NCBI GenBank assembly: GCA_905233965.1
Contig: CAJOFG010000134.1
Span: 1 to 8,914, forward strand
Direction: 5' to 3'
Length of the DNA: 8,914 nucleotides
Origin: an uncultured Selenomonadaceae bacterium
GTDB taxonomy: Bacteria > Bacillota > Negativicutes > Selenomonadales > Selenomonadaceae
The notes below the pieces were generated by a model. That model was not told the DNA's origin and searched no databases. It worked only from the letters and a program-made list of their open reading frames with translations. This document shows positions 7,668-8,914 of the stretch, piece after piece. Both the position numbers and the translations under genes were made by a program. The first letter of the stretch is position 1, and each line of letters opens with the position of its first letter.

Positions 7668-7960
7668 TCAATTTCATAAATCAAATCCACCCGATTTTCA
7701 TCGCGTTCGATAATTTTCGGTTCTGTTTCCTCGTGCATTTTTTTTGTAATTGCCTTGTGAATCCGCGTTCGCATTTCCGCCGCCGCCGCATTGGTGAAAG
7801 TCATCACCAAAATTTCATCGGCTTCGCAAAGTCCTTCGACAATCATTTTCACGATTCGTTCGACGAGGACGGCTGTTTTCCCGGAACCCGCCGCCGCCGC
7901 CACGAGTAAATTTTTTTTCCGGCTCTCTATCGCCGAATTTTGTTCTTCAGTCCACTTCAA
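7592..7960 (-). CDS. addA: AddA fragment 1: N-terminal ATP-binding motifs
   Basis: This frame gives 122 residues. Residues 1-29 hold the Q motif (WTEEQ) and Walker A (AAAAGSGKT, Lys28, Thr29); residues 52-67 hold motif Ia ([16 protein letters not shown]). The match to AddA runs to about residue 78. Residues 79-106 do not resemble the family, which should show an RQL...STIHSFC stretch here. The last 15 or so residues are read in the wrong frame and end at an early stop. It begins one base after the stop of the 184-residue gene (7962), so translation is coupled. Alone it could bind nucleotide at best. Confidence 0.7.
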   Translation of the reverse strand: MKWTEEQNSAIESRKKNLLVAAAAGSGKTAVLVERIVKMIVEGLCEADEILVMTFTNAAAAEMRTRIHKAITKKMHEETEPKIIERDENRVDLIYEIDEGGTFQKSSLIRNFAPATRTNWKF

Positions 7961-7961
7961 T

Positions 7962-8516
7962 TTAAATTTCCTCTCCGCCGGCTTTAATAAAAGTCATCAC
8001 GAAATTTAAAAGTTCGTCGGTCGCGTTTTCGAGCGGGGAAAAATAATCTCCGGATTGCGCGAGCGAATTTATTTTCCGTTCGAGTTCATCAAAGGTCAAT
8101 CCGGATTTTTCCGCCGCCGCGAAAATTTTTTCGTCGAGTTCGCCGCAATAATCGACAAGGCGATTGTAAAAGATGTTGTAGCGATTTTCAAAAAGCAGGT
8201 GGATAAAATATTTGAACGTACCTTTTTGCAAAGTCGAGAACCCGGAAAAAATTTCGGAGTCAAACTCACACATGATTTTATTTTCCACGTCGCCGAAATT
8301 GAAATTCGCCCAATCTTCGAGTGCGCCGGGATTTGAAAATTTTTCCTCTCCGGCAATGTTGCTTACTTCTTCGACGACAATATCTCGCATGACGCTGACG
8401 AACGGCAAATCAAAAAAATTTTTCGATGCCTTGTCGCACATTTCATTTTCAATTCCGGTCAAAGTGCCGCACGGATTATAATTTTTTCTCCGCAATTTTT
8501 TTACCGAGTCAATCAT
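7962..8516 (-). CDS. Unrecognised 184-aa protein coupled to addA
   Basis: ATG 8516 is preceded by GAAAGGAAG, and the stop TAA (7964-7962) lies one base before the addA TTG. The protein sits where addB often lies but does not resemble AddB: it is far too short and lacks the nuclease motif and iron-sulfur cysteine pattern. Four Cys are scattered (16, 27, 83, 124), with an early [14 protein letters not shown] stretch. The centre is aromatic and helical ([21 protein letters not shown], split here as [10 protein letters not shown] and [11 protein letters not shown]), and the C-terminal third is helical ([13 protein letters not shown]). It has no signal peptide and no clear membrane span. It follows the SPASM-type gene by five bases, so the two may work together. 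Function unknown. Confidence 0.75.
   Translation of the reverse strand: MIDSVKKLRRKNYNPCGTLTGIENEMCDKASKNFFDLPFVSVMRDIVVEEVSNIAGEEKFSNPGALEDWANFNFGDVENKIMCEFDSEIFSGFSTLQKGTFKYFIHLLFENRYNIFYNRLVDYCGELDEKIFAAAEKSGLTFDELERKINSLAQSGDYFSPLENATDELLNFVMTFIKAGGEEI
7970..7976 (-). promoter_or_regulatory. Ribosome binding site for the TTG start of addA
   Basis: On the minus strand this reads GGAGAGG, 9 bases before TTG 7960 and inside the last codons of the preceding gene. No ATG start is available in this frame before the Walker A motif. Confidence 0.65.
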
Positions 8517-8521
8517 TTATT

Positions 8522-8914
8522 TCAACTTCCTTTCAATCGGTTCAAAATTTCTTCACGGTAGGGTGTTATGTCTGTCGTCGCGTCGGAAAATTTTCCTTCA
8601 CACCCGTTACAAATTTTGTAAGGTGACGTTTCGCCTTTCAACGCGCACAGTTGAAGTTGACGCAATTTTTTTCCCGTCCAAATTTCTTTCAACGAAAAAT
8701 TTTTTATGTTGCCCAAAGATTGTTCATGAAATTTATAATCTATGCAACAGGGGCTGACGTTGCCGTCGGCGTTTATCATCATTTCGTAAAATGTTCGGTA
8801 GCATACAAAATCATCGCTCGGCGAATAATTCAGTCCGTAGACGTTGAGATTTTTTTCCGCGCCGGGAATTTCGATGCCCGACCAAAAATTTGCAACGTGG
8901 TCAATATTTATCGT
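8522..8914 (-). CDS. Radical SAM/SPASM-type protein, C-terminal part only
   Basis: The frame stays open to the window edge, so the gene is 5'-partial; ATG 8782 lies inside the domain and is not the start. The 130 visible residues look like a SPASM or related iron-sulfur domain found after a radical SAM barrel: Cys38 (FVCYR), MMINADGNVSPCC (Cys56, Cys57), SLGNIKNFSLKEIW, then Cys90, Cys102 and Cys105 (KICNGC). In the family such cysteines bind auxiliary [4Fe-4S] clusters and help position a peptide or other substrate. The AdoMet-binding CxxxCxxC motif would lie upstream, outside the window, so the radical SAM assignment is by inference. It ends five bases before the 184-residue gene. The substrate cannot be told. 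Confidence 0.8.
   Translation of the reverse strand, partial: TINIDHVANFWSGIEIPGAEKNLNVYGLNYSPSDDFVCYRTFYEMMINADGNVSPCCIDYKFHEQSLGNIKNFSLKEIWTGKKLRQLQLCALKGETSPYKICNGCEGKFSDATTDITPYREEILNRLKGS

Larger units (their letters stand above)
4228..7960 (-). pseudogene. addA: addA, ATP-dependent helicase-nuclease subunit A, broken by two frame-changing lesions
   Basis: AddA is the helicase plus nuclease subunit of AddAB, which resects double-strand breaks for RecA-dependent repair. The whole locus has normal family size (about 1,250 codons in three frames). The motif order is right: Q motif and Walker [56 protein letters not shown], then a RecB-type nuclease domain with GTLMH, LLDYKTD and QIRLY. The reading frame changes near 7640-7726 and near 5410-5417. 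At each point conserved sequence is missing: TIHSFC (motif Ib) in the first, KGLEFPVVF (motif V) in the second. Both changes need about 1 (mod 3) extra bases to restore the frame. Neither place is a simple homopolymer slip. Outside the two lesions the frames carry no stop, so inactivation is recent, or the breaks are assembly artefacts. The start is TTG 7960 with GGAGAGG at 7970-7976. No addB is adjacent. Confidence 0.85.

Noticed and set aside
4228..7960. Intein or group II intron interrupting addA
   Set aside because: There is no extra sequence of the needed length at either joint; material is lost, not gained.

Overview
The window reads as ordinary chromosomal DNA, moderately AT-rich, from a low-to-mid GC Firmicutes-type bacterium. 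The evidence is an AddA-type (not RecB-type) recombination nuclease-helicase gene, strong GGAGG-type ribosome binding sites, several TTG starts and very tight gene packing. The protein style suggests a Selenomonadales/Negativicutes relative from a gut or rumen setting, but that is an inference; there is no rRNA or other marker gene. Genes cover almost everything. The longest gap is about 108 bases (3908-4015) and it holds a probable promoter. I see no tRNA, rRNA, CRISPR array, insertion sequence or phage gene.

Plus strand, 1-1696: a co-directional run of three genes. The first is the 3' part of an SGNH/GDSL esterase with an N-terminal beta-sandwich (Fn3-like) segment. The second is a nicotinamidase-family cysteine hydrolase with its full catalytic and metal-binding set. 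The third is a small, lysine-rich, three-segment membrane protein of unknown function. The run ends at a hairpin (1697-1735) with A- and T-tracts on both sides, which probably also stops the minus-strand genes coming from the other direction.

Minus strand, 3993-1751: a candidate sigma70-type promoter, a cytoplasmic GH32 sucrose-6-phosphate hydrolase-like enzyme with an unusual SDPNG nucleophile motif, and, 30 bases behind it, a 206-residue charged helical protein of unknown function that starts with TTG.

Minus strand, 8914-4016: a tightly packed run. It holds the C-terminal part of a radical SAM/SPASM-type protein, an unrecognised 184-residue protein, addA, and a 65-residue two-helix membrane protein. 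The spacings (5, 1 and 14 bases) suggest one transcript.

The most notable point is that addA is broken twice. The C-terminal two thirds is otherwise intact, but at two places the frame shifts exactly where a conserved helicase motif should be. At about 5410-5417, nine residues of motif V (KGLEFPVVF in relatives) are missing; the geometry fits a 31-base deletion between two TCGTCG repeats. At about 7640-7726 the TIHSFC motif Ib region is absent and an unrelated stretch stands in its place. No addB lies next to it. The AddAB helicase-nuclease is therefore probably non-functional from this locus, recently so, unless the breaks are assembly errors.
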